From: an uncultured Pelagibacteraceae bacterium
GTDB lineage: Bacteria; Pseudomonadota; Alphaproteobacteria; Pelagibacterales; Pelagibacteraceae
Assembly: GCA_902606115.1 (NCBI GenBank)
Contig: CACLFM010000004.1
Location: forward strand, 1 to 64,000
Reading direction: 5' to 3'
Length of the DNA: 64,000 bases
Both the position numbers and the translations under genes were made by a program. The notes under the pieces were generated by a model. That model was not told where the DNA came from, ran no database searches, and saw only the letters and a list, made by a program, of their open reading frames with translations. Of this stretch, positions 40,792 through 50,062 are shown one piece after another (the stretch's first letter is position 1; the number at the start of each line of letters is the position of its first letter).

Positions 40792-41012
40792 TAGATAATA
40801 ATCTTATAAATTCCTATTAAGAACAATGGTATTTGTAGTCCAAAGTTAGTCATTATTGCTTTATCTTTACTAACAAATCCAGCTATAGTCCATCCAACAA
40901 CTCCTAATCCATGAAAATATATATTTATTGGATATATATTTAGATTAGTTAAAAGAATGCCAACTAAAACTAGAAATGTGCTTATCCATTTAAGGTATTT
41001 TTTTACAAACAT
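40791..41012 (-). CDS. Small two/three-TM membrane protein, unknown function
   Basis: 74-aa hydrophobic ORF 'MFVKKYLKWISTFLVLVGILLTNLNIYP...'; strong AAGGAGGA site; ends overlapping the MIP start. Confidence 0.7.
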   Translation of the reverse strand: MFVKKYLKWISTFLVLVGILLTNLNIYPINIYFHGLGVVGWTIAGFVSKDKAIMTNFGLQIPLFLIGIYKIII

Positions 41013-41063
41013 ATTTTCCTCCTTAATTTGCAATATATAGATTTTTTGATTATTTCTTAATAT

Positions 41064-41474
41064 TTACTTACACTTTTTACACAGACCAAAAAACTCAAGA
41101 TTGTATTTGTTGTATTTCATACCTTCTTTGTCTTGAAAATTTGATAGGTATTTTGATAACTTTGAGCTACTAATTTCTTTTACATCTTCGCATGACTCAC
41201 AAATAGAAAATGCTGTAGCATTTGCAATTGTACAAGCCGAATTTCTACAGGCAATAAATGCATTTCTACTTTCAATTTTGTGAATTTTTCCTATTTCTAC
41301 CAATTTATCTAACGCTCTATAAACCTGAGGAGGTGCTTTTAAACCTTTTTTTTGGACATTAAACAGTATTGAATATGCTTTCATAGGTTGAGCAGATTTT
41401 TCAATAATATCTAAAACTATTTTTTGATTTTTAGATAAATATTCTTGTTTTTGTGCCATATTCTTTTTTATCAA
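41064..41474 (-). CDS. zur: Fur-family regulator, probably Zur
   Basis: 'VYRALDKLVEIGKIHKIESRNAFIAC', metal-binding CxxC 'CESCEDVKEI' and 'FGLCKKC'; adjacent to znuB. Confidence 0.88.
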   Translation of the reverse strand: MIKKNMAQKQEYLSKNQKIVLDIIEKSAQPMKAYSILFNVQKKGLKAPPQVYRALDKLVEIGKIHKIESRNAFIACRNSACTIANATAFSICESCEDVKEISSSKLSKYLSNFQDKEGMKYNKYNLEFFGLCKKCK

Positions 41475-41481
41475 TTTATAG

Positions 41482-42285
41482 TTAGTTATTCAATTGTGAT
41501 TTTTTTTTTATTTTAGTTAATGATAATATAAACAATATTAAACCTGAGGTTATTATCGATGGACCTGACGGAGTATTTATCTCCAAAGATGCAAATAATC
41601 CTATAATAACTGATAACAAACCACCAATAATTGAAAATATTACCATTTGATTTGGATTATCTGATAAATTTCTTGCCATCGCTGCTGGTATAATCAGCAT
41701 TCCAGTAATTAATAATAAACCTACCATCTTAATTGAAATAGCAATAATTGCTGCCAACAATATTGTAAAGATTGCATTATATTTTTCAGGATTCATTCCT
41801 TCAGCTTCTGCTAATTCATAATTTACGGTTGATGCAAACAAAGGTTTCCATATTATTTTTAATACTATTAAAATTATGGCACCACCTATCCAAACAACAG
41901 CTATATCATTAACATTGACTGCAAGTATGTCTCCAAACAAAAGCCCCATTAGATCAAATCTGATGGTAGCTAAAAGACCAATAACCACCAATCCTATTGC
42001 TAAAGATGAATGAGCCAAAAGACCCAGCAAAGCATCTGCAGGTAAATTTGTTTTTTTTTGTAACTTTAGTAAAATTAAAGCAACAATTGATGAAATAACA
42101 AAAACAGAAAGAGCCATATTAATCTCAGTCGTATAAGATAAAGTTACCCCTAATAATGCTGAATGAGCTAACGTATCACCGAAGAACGATAATCTTCTCC
42201 AAACAACAAAACATCCAAGAGGTCCTGTAACTAAAGCCATTCCAATACCAACTAACAAAGCCCTTACAAAAAAATCATCTAACAT
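41482..42285 (-). CDS. znuB: Zinc ABC transporter permease ZnuB
   Basis: 'VTGPLGCFVVWRRLSFFGDTLAHSALLGV'; operon with znuC and Fur-family gene. Confidence 0.94.
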   Translation of the reverse strand: MLDDFFVRALLVGIGMALVTGPLGCFVVWRRLSFFGDTLAHSALLGVTLSYTTEINMALSVFVISSIVALILLKLQKKTNLPADALLGLLAHSSLAIGLVVIGLLATIRFDLMGLLFGDILAVNVNDIAVVWIGGAIILIVLKIIWKPLFASTVNYELAEAEGMNPEKYNAIFTILLAAIIAISIKMVGLLLITGMLIIPAAMARNLSDNPNQMVIFSIIGGLLSVIIGLFASLEINTPSGPSIITSGLILFILSLTKIKKKSQLNN

Positions 42286-43037
42286 CAGTTTTCTTTTTTT
42301 TCTATTGTTCCGTCAATTTTGTGAATATGATCATGTGAGTGTTCGTAAACAGATAATATTTTAGAAATATCTTTACCAAATAACTCCTGATATTTTTCGT
42401 TATTTGCTACATCTAACGGTGTCCCTGAACAACATACATGACCATTTAAACAAACAACATGATCGGTTTTAGACATAACTACATGTAGATTATGAGAAAT
42501 TAATAATATTCCACAATTTAATGTGTCGGATATCTTTTTTATCAGCTCGTATAAAGCTATCTCACCATTGAAATCAACACCTTGAACAGGCTCATCTAAC
42601 ACTAAAAGCTCTGGTTTTTTTGCTATTGCTCTAGCCATAAGAACTCTTTGAAACTCTCCTCCAGATAAACTTTTTAGATCTTTATTTTTTAAATGTGGCG
42701 TCCCTGTAATTTCTAAAGCACTATCAATTTCATTGTTTTTTAAAGTACTTGTTAAATTCATAAAGTCATTAACCCTTATAGGTAAAGTCCAATCAATATT
42801 AATCTTTTGTGGCACATAAGCTATTTTATCCGTAAATTTTTCGACACTGCCCTCTATTTTTTTATACAATCCTAAAGTGATTTTGGCAGTAGTTGATTTT
42901 CCAGAGCCATTTGGGCCTATTAAAGTTATTATTTTCCCTTTTTTAATTTCAAGAGATACACCCCTAACTAACCATTTATCATTAACTAAAACCCCGGCGT
43001 TTTCTAATTTTACCAAAGTATCATTTTTATTTGTCAT
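42285..43037 (-). CDS. znuC: Zinc ABC transporter ATP-binding protein ZnuC
   Basis: 'GPNGSGKSTTAKI', 'LSGGEFQRVLMARAI', 'LLVLDEPVQGVDF'. Confidence 0.95.
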   Translation of the reverse strand: MTNKNDTLVKLENAGVLVNDKWLVRGVSLEIKKGKIITLIGPNGSGKSTTAKITLGLYKKIEGSVEKFTDKIAYVPQKINIDWTLPIRVNDFMNLTSTLKNNEIDSALEITGTPHLKNKDLKSLSGGEFQRVLMARAIAKKPELLVLDEPVQGVDFNGEIALYELIKKISDTLNCGILLISHNLHVVMSKTDHVVCLNGHVCCSGTPLDVANNEKYQELFGKDISKILSVYEHSHDHIHKIDGTIEKKEN

Positions 43038-43063
43038 TTTAATTAAATTTAGCTTGTAATTTT

Positions 43064-43098
43064 ATTGTTATATTATTACATAGTTACATTATAACAAT
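43064..43098. promoter_or_regulatory. Putative Zur operator between znuC and znuA
   Basis: attgttata...tataacaat perfect 9-bp arms spanning 35 bp; contains TTGTTATATTATTAC and GTTACATTATAAC, resembling the enterobacterial Zur consensus core TGTTATANTATAACA. Confidence 0.68.
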
Positions 43099-43119
43099 TA
43101 CTTATAAAGGCAATTAACC

Positions 43120-44145
43120 ATGAAAAATATTATCAGAAACAAACTATTTACACCAATCATAAGCTTATTTTTAATTTTTACCCCGCTAAAAGCAGAAGTT
43201 AACGTTGTGACGTCTATTAAACCTCTTCATTCACTAACTAGTTATATTATGGAAGGTGTAGGGGAACCCGGATTAATCATTGATGGTGTTGCATCGCCTC
43301 ATAATTTTCAAATCAAACCTTCTCATGCAAAAATGCTTCAAAAAGCTGATTTAGTTATATGGGTAGGTGAAGATCTTGAAAGCTTTTTACCAACTGCATT
43401 AAAATCTATTCCTAAGAATTCTGTGATCCTTGAACTATTAGATCAAAGTGGATTGAAGAAATTAAAATTTAGAGAAAAAAATATTTTTGAAGGGCATGAT
43501 GAACATGGACACGATGAGCATGGTGATGATGAGCATGCTAAAAAAAAAGATGACCATGATGACCATGAAGATGAAGAGCATGCGAAAAAAGAAGAAGGGC
43601 ATGATGAACATGGACACGATGAGCATGGCCACGCGCACGGTGAGTATGACCCACATATTTGGTTAGATCCTTTAAATGCTAAAGTAATAGTTAAAAAAAT
43701 TACAAATCAATTAGTGAAAATCGATAGCTCTAATAGCGCTGCATATAAAGCAAACTCTAAAAAATTATTAAAGGATTTAGACACATTAACTAAATCAATA
43801 AAAAAAGACTTAAATAAAAATGCAAGTTTTGTTGTATTTCATGATGCTTATCAATATTTTGAAAAAAGATTTGGCTTAAGTGTAGTAGGTGCTTTAACTG
43901 TCAACCCTGATGTAATGCCTGGTGCGGAGCAGTTGTCAGAGATAAGAGAAGTTATAGAAGAAAAAAAAGTAAAATGTATATTTTCTGAACCTCAATTTAA
44001 TCCAGCAATAATTAAATCTATTGCAAGTGATACAGGTGTAAAAACTGGAGTCCTTGATCCATTGGGTGCAACTATAAATAAAAGTAAAAATATGTATTTT
44101 AATTTAATTGAAGATATGTCCAACGCATTAAAGGATTGTTCTTAA
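43120..44145 (+). CDS. znuA: Zinc ABC transporter substrate-binding protein ZnuA
   Basis: Signal peptide, 'VTSIKPLHSLTSYIMEGVGEP', His/Asp/Glu-rich loop, 'HIWLDPLNAKVI', 'FHDAYQYFEKRFGL'. Confidence 0.95.
   Translation: MKNIIRNKLFTPIISLFLIFTPLKAEVNVVTSIKPLHSLTSYIMEGVGEPGLIIDGVASPHNFQIKPSHAKMLQKADLVIWVGEDLESFLPTALKSIPKNSVILELLDQSGLKKLKFREKNIFEGHDEHGHDEHGDDEHAKKKDDHDDHEDEEHAKKEEGHDEHGHDEHGHAHGEYDPHIWLDPLNAKVIVKKITNQLVKIDSSNSAAYKANSKKLLKDLDTLTKSIKKDLNKNASFVVFHDAYQYFEKRFGLSVVGALTVNPDVMPGAEQLSEIREVIEEKKVKCIFSEPQFNPAIIKSIASDTGVKTGVLDPLGATINKSKNMYFNLIEDMSNALKDCS
43491..43523 (+). repeat. 33-bp exact direct repeat, copy 1 (znuA His-rich loop)
   Basis: agggcatgatgaacatggacacgatgagcatgg. Confidence 0.95.
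43596..43628 (+). repeat. 33-bp exact direct repeat, copy 2 (znuA His-rich loop)
   Basis: Identical to 43491-43523, offset 105 bp (35 codons). Confidence 0.95.
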
Positions 44146-44151
44146 TTAAAT

Positions 44152-44928
44152 TTAATCAATTGTTATCTCTATTGGTGTATGATCTGAGGGTTTTTCTCTC
44201 CCTCTAGGATATTTATTTATTTTAATATCTTTAATGTTATCAATTAATGAGCTTGATACTAAGAAGTGATCAATTCTCATACCACTATTTTTTTGCCATG
44301 CGCCACTCATATAATCCCAAAAAGTATAACCTTCTTTATCTGGATAAATATATCTAAAGGTATCAAAAAATCCTAAATTAATTATTTCTCTGAATTTCTT
44401 TCTAATCTCCAATCTAAACAGGGCATCGTTCTCATAGGATTTGTGGTTGTGCACATCTTCTTCAGCAGGAATTATATTAAAATCTCCGCCTATAATGATA
44501 TTGCTATTTTCTTTTAAGTTTTTTTTTAATGTTTTTATAAAGTTATCTAACCAGTTTAATTTGTAATCATATTTTTCTGTATCTACTGGATTTCCATTAG
44601 GAGTATATATATTGATTAAATTAATTTTTTTCTTTTTGTGAGTTAATTCACCAGAAATAACTCTGGATTGATTTAACTTATCTTTAAAAATATTTTGTTT
44701 TATATTATTTAATTTATTCTTTGATATGAAGGCAACACCATTGTAGCTTTTTTGACCAAACACATAACTCTCATATTTTAGATTTTTAAAATCTTCAAAT
44801 GGATAATTTTTTTCCTCAGTTTTTATTTCTTGCATCATTACGATGTCAGGATCAGATTTTTTTAAATATTCTTTTATATTATTTATTCTTGCTCTTACAG
44901 AATTGACATTCCAAGAGCTTATTATCAT
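44152..44928 (-). CDS. xthA: Exodeoxyribonuclease III
   Basis: 'IISSWNVNSVRARINNIKEYL', 'IVMMQEIKTEE', 'GGDFNIIPAEEDVHN', 'RIDHFLVSSSL', 'SDHTPIEI'. Confidence 0.94.
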   Translation of the reverse strand: MIISSWNVNSVRARINNIKEYLKKSDPDIVMMQEIKTEEKNYPFEDFKNLKYESYVFGQKSYNGVAFISKNKLNNIKQNIFKDKLNQSRVISGELTHKKKKINLINIYTPNGNPVDTEKYDYKLNWLDNFIKTLKKNLKENSNIIIGGDFNIIPAEEDVHNHKSYENDALFRLEIRKKFREIINLGFFDTFRYIYPDKEGYTFWDYMSGAWQKNSGMRIDHFLVSSSLIDNIKDIKINKYPRGREKPSDHTPIEITID

Positions 44929-45245
44929 TATAGAGAGAACGAAACACCACACCCACAAGATGATTTACTTTGCGGATTACTAATTCTAAATTGTTCACCA
45001 ATTAATTCTTTAACAAAATCTACTTCAGATCCTTTTAATAAATCAGCTGATGTTTTATCAATTAGAATATTGTTATATTGAATGTCATCATTTTCTTTTC
45101 CAGTATCTACTGAAAAATTATATTGAAAACCAGAGCATCCACCACCTTTAATAGCGATTCTAAAAAAAGATCCTTTTTCCTTTTTTGATAACAAATAGTT
45201 TATTTGTTTTATCGCATTATCAGTAAATTTAATTTCTTTAATCAT
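44928..45245 (-). CDS. HesB/IscA-type iron-sulfur cluster insertion protein (ErpA-like)
   Basis: 'AIKGGGCSGFQYNFSVD', 'NPQSKSSCGCGVSF'. Confidence 0.93.
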   Translation of the reverse strand: MIKEIKFTDNAIKQINYLLSKKEKGSFFRIAIKGGGCSGFQYNFSVDTGKENDDIQYNNILIDKTSADLLKGSEVDFVKELIGEQFRISNPQSKSSCGCGVSFSL

Positions 45246-45295
45246 CTAGTAAGGCTGTTAATAGTAATATAATTATAATTTACCTTTTTTAAAGT

Positions 45296-46405
45296 ATGAA
45301 TAATTTCAAAAAACTAGGACAATTTAAGTCAACTGGAAGATTTTTTAAGGAAAAAAACAGCTTATACCGAACTCCATTTCAAAGAGATAGAGATAGAATA
45401 ATTCACTCTGCCTCTTTTAGAAGATTAAAACACAAAACCCAAGTTTTTGTTAATACAGAAGGTGATCACTTTAGAACTAGAATCACCCACTCATTAGAGG
45501 TGTCACAAATAGCTAGATCCATTGCTAAGTATTTAAATTTAAACGATGATTTAGCAGAGACACTAAGTCTTGCCCATGATCTTGGTCATACACCATTTGG
45601 GCACGCTGGAGAAAATAGCCTCAGACAATGCATGGTTAATTATGGAGGTTTTGATCATAATTTACAAACCTTAAGAATAGTTATGTTTCTCGAAAATAAG
45701 TATTTAAAATTTAAAGGTCTTAACTTAACTTTCGAAACCTTAGATGGTTTGTTAAAACATAATGGACCCATTTATAACATTGATAAGATAAATAATATTA
45801 TTGGTATTAAAAACTTAAAAAATAAATTTAATTTTAACCAATATTCTTCATTAGAGTCTCAAATTTCAAATATATCTGATGATATAGCTTATAATAATCA
45901 CGATATCCAAGACGGAATAAATGCAGATCTATTCAAGCTCGATGAAATTTTAGAAATAAATTTTTTTAAAGAAATCTTTAAAAGATATAAAAACGTCAAA
46001 AAAAATAAGATTTTAATTTATCAAATAATAAGAGACTCTATAGATTTAATGGTAAAAAATATAATTTCTAATAGTAAAAAAAATCTCAAGAAATATAAAA
46101 TTAGAAATTTGAGAGATATCAAAAAAAATGATTCTAAAATAATAGATTTTTCTGAAAATTTTCAAGAAATCGATAATGAAATTAAAAAATTTTTAAGAAT
46201 TAAAATGTATAATAATAAAAAGGTTTTATCTAAAAATACCAAAGGCCAAAAAATTATAAAATATTTGTTTGCTTATATCTGCAAAAATCCAAATAAGTTT
46301 ATTGAAAATCAAAAAATAGATAAGGATAAGTTTAGATCTGTTTCTGATTTTATTTCAGGAATGACAGACAGATATGCTATAAACCTTTACAATAATTTAA
46401 AATGA
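45296..46405 (+). CDS. dgt: dGTPase-like HD-domain triphosphohydrolase
   Basis: 'TPFQRDRDRIIHSASFRRLKHKTQVF', 'TRITHSLEVSQIARSIAK', 'LAHDLGHTPFGHAGE'. Confidence 0.93.
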   Translation: MNNFKKLGQFKSTGRFFKEKNSLYRTPFQRDRDRIIHSASFRRLKHKTQVFVNTEGDHFRTRITHSLEVSQIARSIAKYLNLNDDLAETLSLAHDLGHTPFGHAGENSLRQCMVNYGGFDHNLQTLRIVMFLENKYLKFKGLNLTFETLDGLLKHNGPIYNIDKINNIIGIKNLKNKFNFNQYSSLESQISNISDDIAYNNHDIQDGINADLFKLDEILEINFFKEIFKRYKNVKKNKILIYQIIRDSIDLMVKNIISNSKKNLKKYKIRNLRDIKKNDSKIIDFSENFQEIDNEIKKFLRIKMYNNKKVLSKNTKGQKIIKYLFAYICKNPNKFIENQKIDKDKFRSVSDFISGMTDRYAINLYNNLK

Positions 46406-48123
46406 ATATTTTTGACATTTATCTTAACAAAATTAAAAATATAGTTTCTAATAATTCTGCTAATTTAAAAATTCCTCAAAATTTATTAGGTATTAACGTA
46501 GATACTGCTCCTGCAAAATTTAAGGCTGATATATCAACCAATGTCTGTATGGTTCTTTCCTCATTAAATAAATTAGCACCAACCGAGATTTACAAACAGC
46601 TTAATTTAGAAGATCTAAAAAATGATAAAGATATTGAAAATATTGAATTTGTTAAACCAGGTTTTGTTAATATAAAATTTGTAAAGAAATTTTGGAATAC
46701 TTTTTTAACAAAAATGCTCAATGATCAAAAGTATGGAGCAAATCTCAAAAATGATAAAAAAAATTATTTACTTGAATTTGTCTCTGCTAATCCAACAGGC
46801 CCTTTACATGTAGGCCATTGTCGTGGTGCTATATATGGAGATGCTTTGTGTAATCTTTTAAAATTTTGTGATCATAAAGTTACTAAAGAATATTATGTTA
46901 ATGATCATGGTAATCAGATCAAAAACTTTTCTTTATCAGTATACTTTAGAATTAAGGAAAAATTATTTAATGAAGAATACCCTAAGAATGAAGATTTATA
47001 TCCAGGAGATTACATAATTGAAATAGCAGAACAAATTATTAGTAAAAATTCTATTAAGAATTATGAAAATTACGAAAAAATTTCAGATGAACTTTCTAAA
47101 TTGAGTGTTGTTGCTTCTTTAGAGATAATAAAAAAAAATCTAAATTCTTTAGGTGTTGTTCACGATAATTTTGTAAGTGAAAATAATATTATTAATTCAA
47201 AAGAAGTTGATGAGGCTATAGATAATTTAAAAAAGAGCAATTTAGTATTTAAAGGTAAAATCGAAGCTCCCGAAGGTGAAGATAAGTCTAAATGGGTTGA
47301 AAGAGAGCAACTACTATTTAAATCTACTAATTATGGTGATGATAAAGATAGAGCTTTAACAAAAAGTGATAATTCTTGGACATATTTTGCTGGTGACATT
47401 GCTTATCACAACAATAAGTTAAAAAGAAATTTTGATGAATACATAAATATTCTTGGTGCAGACCATGCAGGTTATATTAAAAGAATTAATTCTGTTGTAG
47501 ATGCACTCTCTAATAAAAAGAAAAATCTAATTTGTAAAGTTACTCAGCTTGTAAAATTGATTAAAGATGGCAAACCTTTCAAAATGTCAAAAAGAAAAGG
47601 TGATTACATAATTGTTGATGATTTAGTTAACGAGGTAGGTAAGGATGCAACTCGTTTTATAATGCTGAGCAGAAGTAATGATGTCCAATTAGAGTTTGAT
47701 TTTGAAAAAGTTAAAGAGAAATCAAAAGACAACCCTCTGTATTATGTTCAATATTGTTATGCAAGGATATGTTCTGTTTTTAAAAATGCTAACGAAAAAA
47801 TTGAAAATGACTTAACAGAAGTAGAAAAAGATTATGAATTTAATGATGAAGAAATAAAAATAATAAATAAAATTTCTGAATGGCCTAAATGTGTAGAGGT
47901 ATCCTCACAAAAATTAGATCCTCACAGAATACCTATCTATTTATATCAACTGTCTGCTTTGTTTCATTCATATTGGAATATGGGAAAAGATAATGAGTCT
48001 ATGAGGTTTTTAGATAAAAATAAAAAATTAAATAAAAATAAAGCTGTTCTATTAAATAGTGTTTTAAAAACTATTGGTACTGGAATGAAAATATTAGATG
48101 TAGAGACACCGGAAACTATGTAA
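46402..48123 (+). CDS. argS: Arginyl-tRNA synthetase
   Basis: 'EFVSANPTGPLHVGHCRGAIYGDAL', 'KMSKRKGDYI'. Confidence 0.97.
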   Translation: MNIFDIYLNKIKNIVSNNSANLKIPQNLLGINVDTAPAKFKADISTNVCMVLSSLNKLAPTEIYKQLNLEDLKNDKDIENIEFVKPGFVNIKFVKKFWNTFLTKMLNDQKYGANLKNDKKNYLLEFVSANPTGPLHVGHCRGAIYGDALCNLLKFCDHKVTKEYYVNDHGNQIKNFSLSVYFRIKEKLFNEEYPKNEDLYPGDYIIEIAEQIISKNSIKNYENYEKISDELSKLSVVASLEIIKKNLNSLGVVHDNFVSENNIINSKEVDEAIDNLKKSNLVFKGKIEAPEGEDKSKWVEREQLLFKSTNYGDDKDRALTKSDNSWTYFAGDIAYHNNKLKRNFDEYINILGADHAGYIKRINSVVDALSNKKKNLICKVTQLVKLIKDGKPFKMSKRKGDYIIVDDLVNEVGKDATRFIMLSRSNDVQLEFDFEKVKEKSKDNPLYYVQYCYARICSVFKNANEKIENDLTEVEKDYEFNDEEIKIINKISEWPKCVEVSSQKLDPHRIPIYLYQLSALFHSYWNMGKDNESMRFLDKNKKLNKNKAVLLNSVLKTIGTGMKILDVETPETM

Positions 48124-48383
48124 TGATTAAAGAAATTAAATATATTATTTTTATATGTATAATTTTTTTATTTATATTTTTTACTGTTAAATACTACATA
48201 TCTGATGAGTTTGAAAAAAAATATTATAAATCTATTAACAATCTAGACTCTAAATTAGATTTAAAAAAAAATAGTTTAATAAAGTTGGATAGTGATACAG
48301 ATAATATTATTGAATATATTGATGAAAAAGAAAATAAGGAAAAAAAATTATCATTTTGGGACCTGATCAAAAATGAAGACTAG
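48123..48383 (+). CDS. Small single-TM protein, unknown function
   Basis: N-terminal TM 'YIIFICIIFLFIFFTVKYYI' and charged tail; overlaps argS and nagZ, so translationally coupled. Confidence 0.6.
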   Translation: MIKEIKYIIFICIIFLFIFFTVKYYISDEFEKKYYKSINNLDSKLDLKKNSLIKLDSDTDNIIEYIDEKENKEKKLSFWDLIKNED

Positions 48384-49347
48384 TCAAAAGAGGGCATTTA
48401 TATCTGGTTTAAAATCTACGAATTTATCAAATAAGGAAATTTTATTTCTAAAAAAATATAAACCATGGGGAATAATATTATTTGAGAGAAATATTAGGAG
48501 TTTAGATCAAACAAAAAAACTCATTAAATCAATCAAAAAAATATTTAAAGATCAAAACTATCCAATTCTTATTGACGAAGAAGGCGGAAGAGTTAATAGA
48601 CTTAAAAAAATAATAGATACCAAATTACATTCTTCAAAATTTTTTGGTGATATGTATAAAAAAAATAAAAAAAAATCACTTCTTTATTATAAAATTTATA
48701 TTGATCAAATAAGCTATTTATTAAACAACTTAGGTATAAATATTAATACCGTGCCTGTTCTGGATATAGCTCGAGAAAAAACCTCTAAAGTAATAGGTGA
48801 TAGGTCATTTTCGAAAAATAAAGAAATAGTTAATATTTTTGGTAATTTTACGATCGATCAATTTCATAAGAATAATATAGCAACTGTAATTAAACACATA
48901 CCAGGTCACGGTTTAGGCAAAGTTGACTCACACTATAAACTACCAATTGTAAACAATAGCAATCAATATTTACTAAAAAACGATTTTTTGACGTTTAAAA
49001 ATAAAAACTCTCTTTTTGCTATGACTGGTCATTTACTATTTAAAAAAATTGATAATCAAAATTCTGTAACTCATTCAAAAAAAATAATTAAATTAATAAG
49101 AAATAAAATAAATTTTAAAAATTTGATAATGTCAGATGATATATCAATGAAAGCCTTACCATATTGTATTAAAACTAATGTTATTAAAGCATTTACCGCA
49201 GGTTGTGATTTAGTTTTACATTGTAATGCTAATCTAAAAGAAATGTATATAGTTGCAGAAAATTCACCAAAATTAAGTAAATTTATAATAAAAATTACAA
49301 ATAAATATTATAAGCTAGTGTCCAATGGAGAATCAAAATTCAACTGA
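48373..49347 (+). CDS. nagZ: Beta-N-acetylhexosaminidase NagZ
   Basis: 'ILIDEEGGRVNRLKK', 'VIKHIPGHGLGKVDSHYKLP', 'LIMSDDISMKAL'. Confidence 0.92.
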   Translation: MKTSQKRAFISGLKSTNLSNKEILFLKKYKPWGIILFERNIRSLDQTKKLIKSIKKIFKDQNYPILIDEEGGRVNRLKKIIDTKLHSSKFFGDMYKKNKKKSLLYYKIYIDQISYLLNNLGININTVPVLDIAREKTSKVIGDRSFSKNKEIVNIFGNFTIDQFHKNNIATVIKHIPGHGLGKVDSHYKLPIVNNSNQYLLKNDFLTFKNKNSLFAMTGHLLFKKIDNQNSVTHSKKIIKLIRNKINFKNLIMSDDISMKALPYCIKTNVIKAFTAGCDLVLHCNANLKEMYIVAENSPKLSKFIIKITNKYYKLVSNGESKFN

Positions 49348-50062
49348 TAGTTTTCAGGTAAATTTAGATCAATTTAATGGTCCTTTAGATTTACTTTTAG
49401 ATTTGGCAAAATCACAAAAAGTTAATTTAGAAAATATATCAATAACCTTATTAGCTGATCAATTTTTAGAATATATTAACAAGGTCAAAGATATTAATTT
49501 AGATATTGCATCAGAATATTTAGTTATGGCAACTTGGCTTGCGTATTTAAAATCAAAATTATTACTTCCTATAACAGATGAAGAAGAGTTTAAAGTTCAT
49601 GAAGTTGCTGAAAGATTAAAATTACAATTAAAAAAATTAGAATTAATAAGATTACTTTCTGATCAAATGCTTAAGAGAAAAAGATTAGGAAAAGATATTT
49701 TTGTAAGAGGTATTAAAGGTAGAATTCGTTCTATTTATAGTTCTAAATATTCATTATCTCTATATGAACTTTTAAAAACTTATTCTACAATAGTTATGCA
49801 AAAGGATTTTCAAAGAATGAACATTCCAAAATTACCTGTTTGCACAACAGAAGAGGGTATAAAGTTAATTAAAAGTATTATAAAAAAGCTGGAAGATTGG
49901 AAAAACCTTGAAGACATTATTCCAAAAGCTTATAAAAAATCAAATTTTAAAAAAACTGGCCGTGCTAGTGTTTTTGCTGGTTCATTAGAATTAGTAAAAG
50001 AGGGGACTGTCATTTTAAAACAAGACAAATTATTTGATGAGATTTATATTAAACAAAAATGA
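49325..50062 (+). CDS. scpA: Segregation and condensation protein A
   Basis: 'FNGPLDLLLDLAKSQKVNLENI', 'EYLVMATWLAYLKSKLLLP'. Confidence 0.94.
   Translation: MENQNSTDSFQVNLDQFNGPLDLLLDLAKSQKVNLENISITLLADQFLEYINKVKDINLDIASEYLVMATWLAYLKSKLLLPITDEEEFKVHEVAERLKLQLKKLELIRLLSDQMLKRKRLGKDIFVRGIKGRIRSIYSSKYSLSLYELLKTYSTIVMQKDFQRMNIPKLPVCTTEEGIKLIKSIIKKLEDWKNLEDIIPKAYKKSNFKKTGRASVFAGSLELVKEGTVILKQDKLFDEIYIKQK

Noticed and set aside
43491-43628. Repeats considered as a CRISPR or regulatory array
   Set aside because: Only two copies, in frame inside a His-rich protein loop; no spacer/repeat periodicity or cas genes.
43462-43656. 64-aa minus-strand Met/Ile/Phe-rich ORF
   Set aside because: Reverse translation of the znuA His/Asp/Glu repeat; an artefact of the repeat codons.
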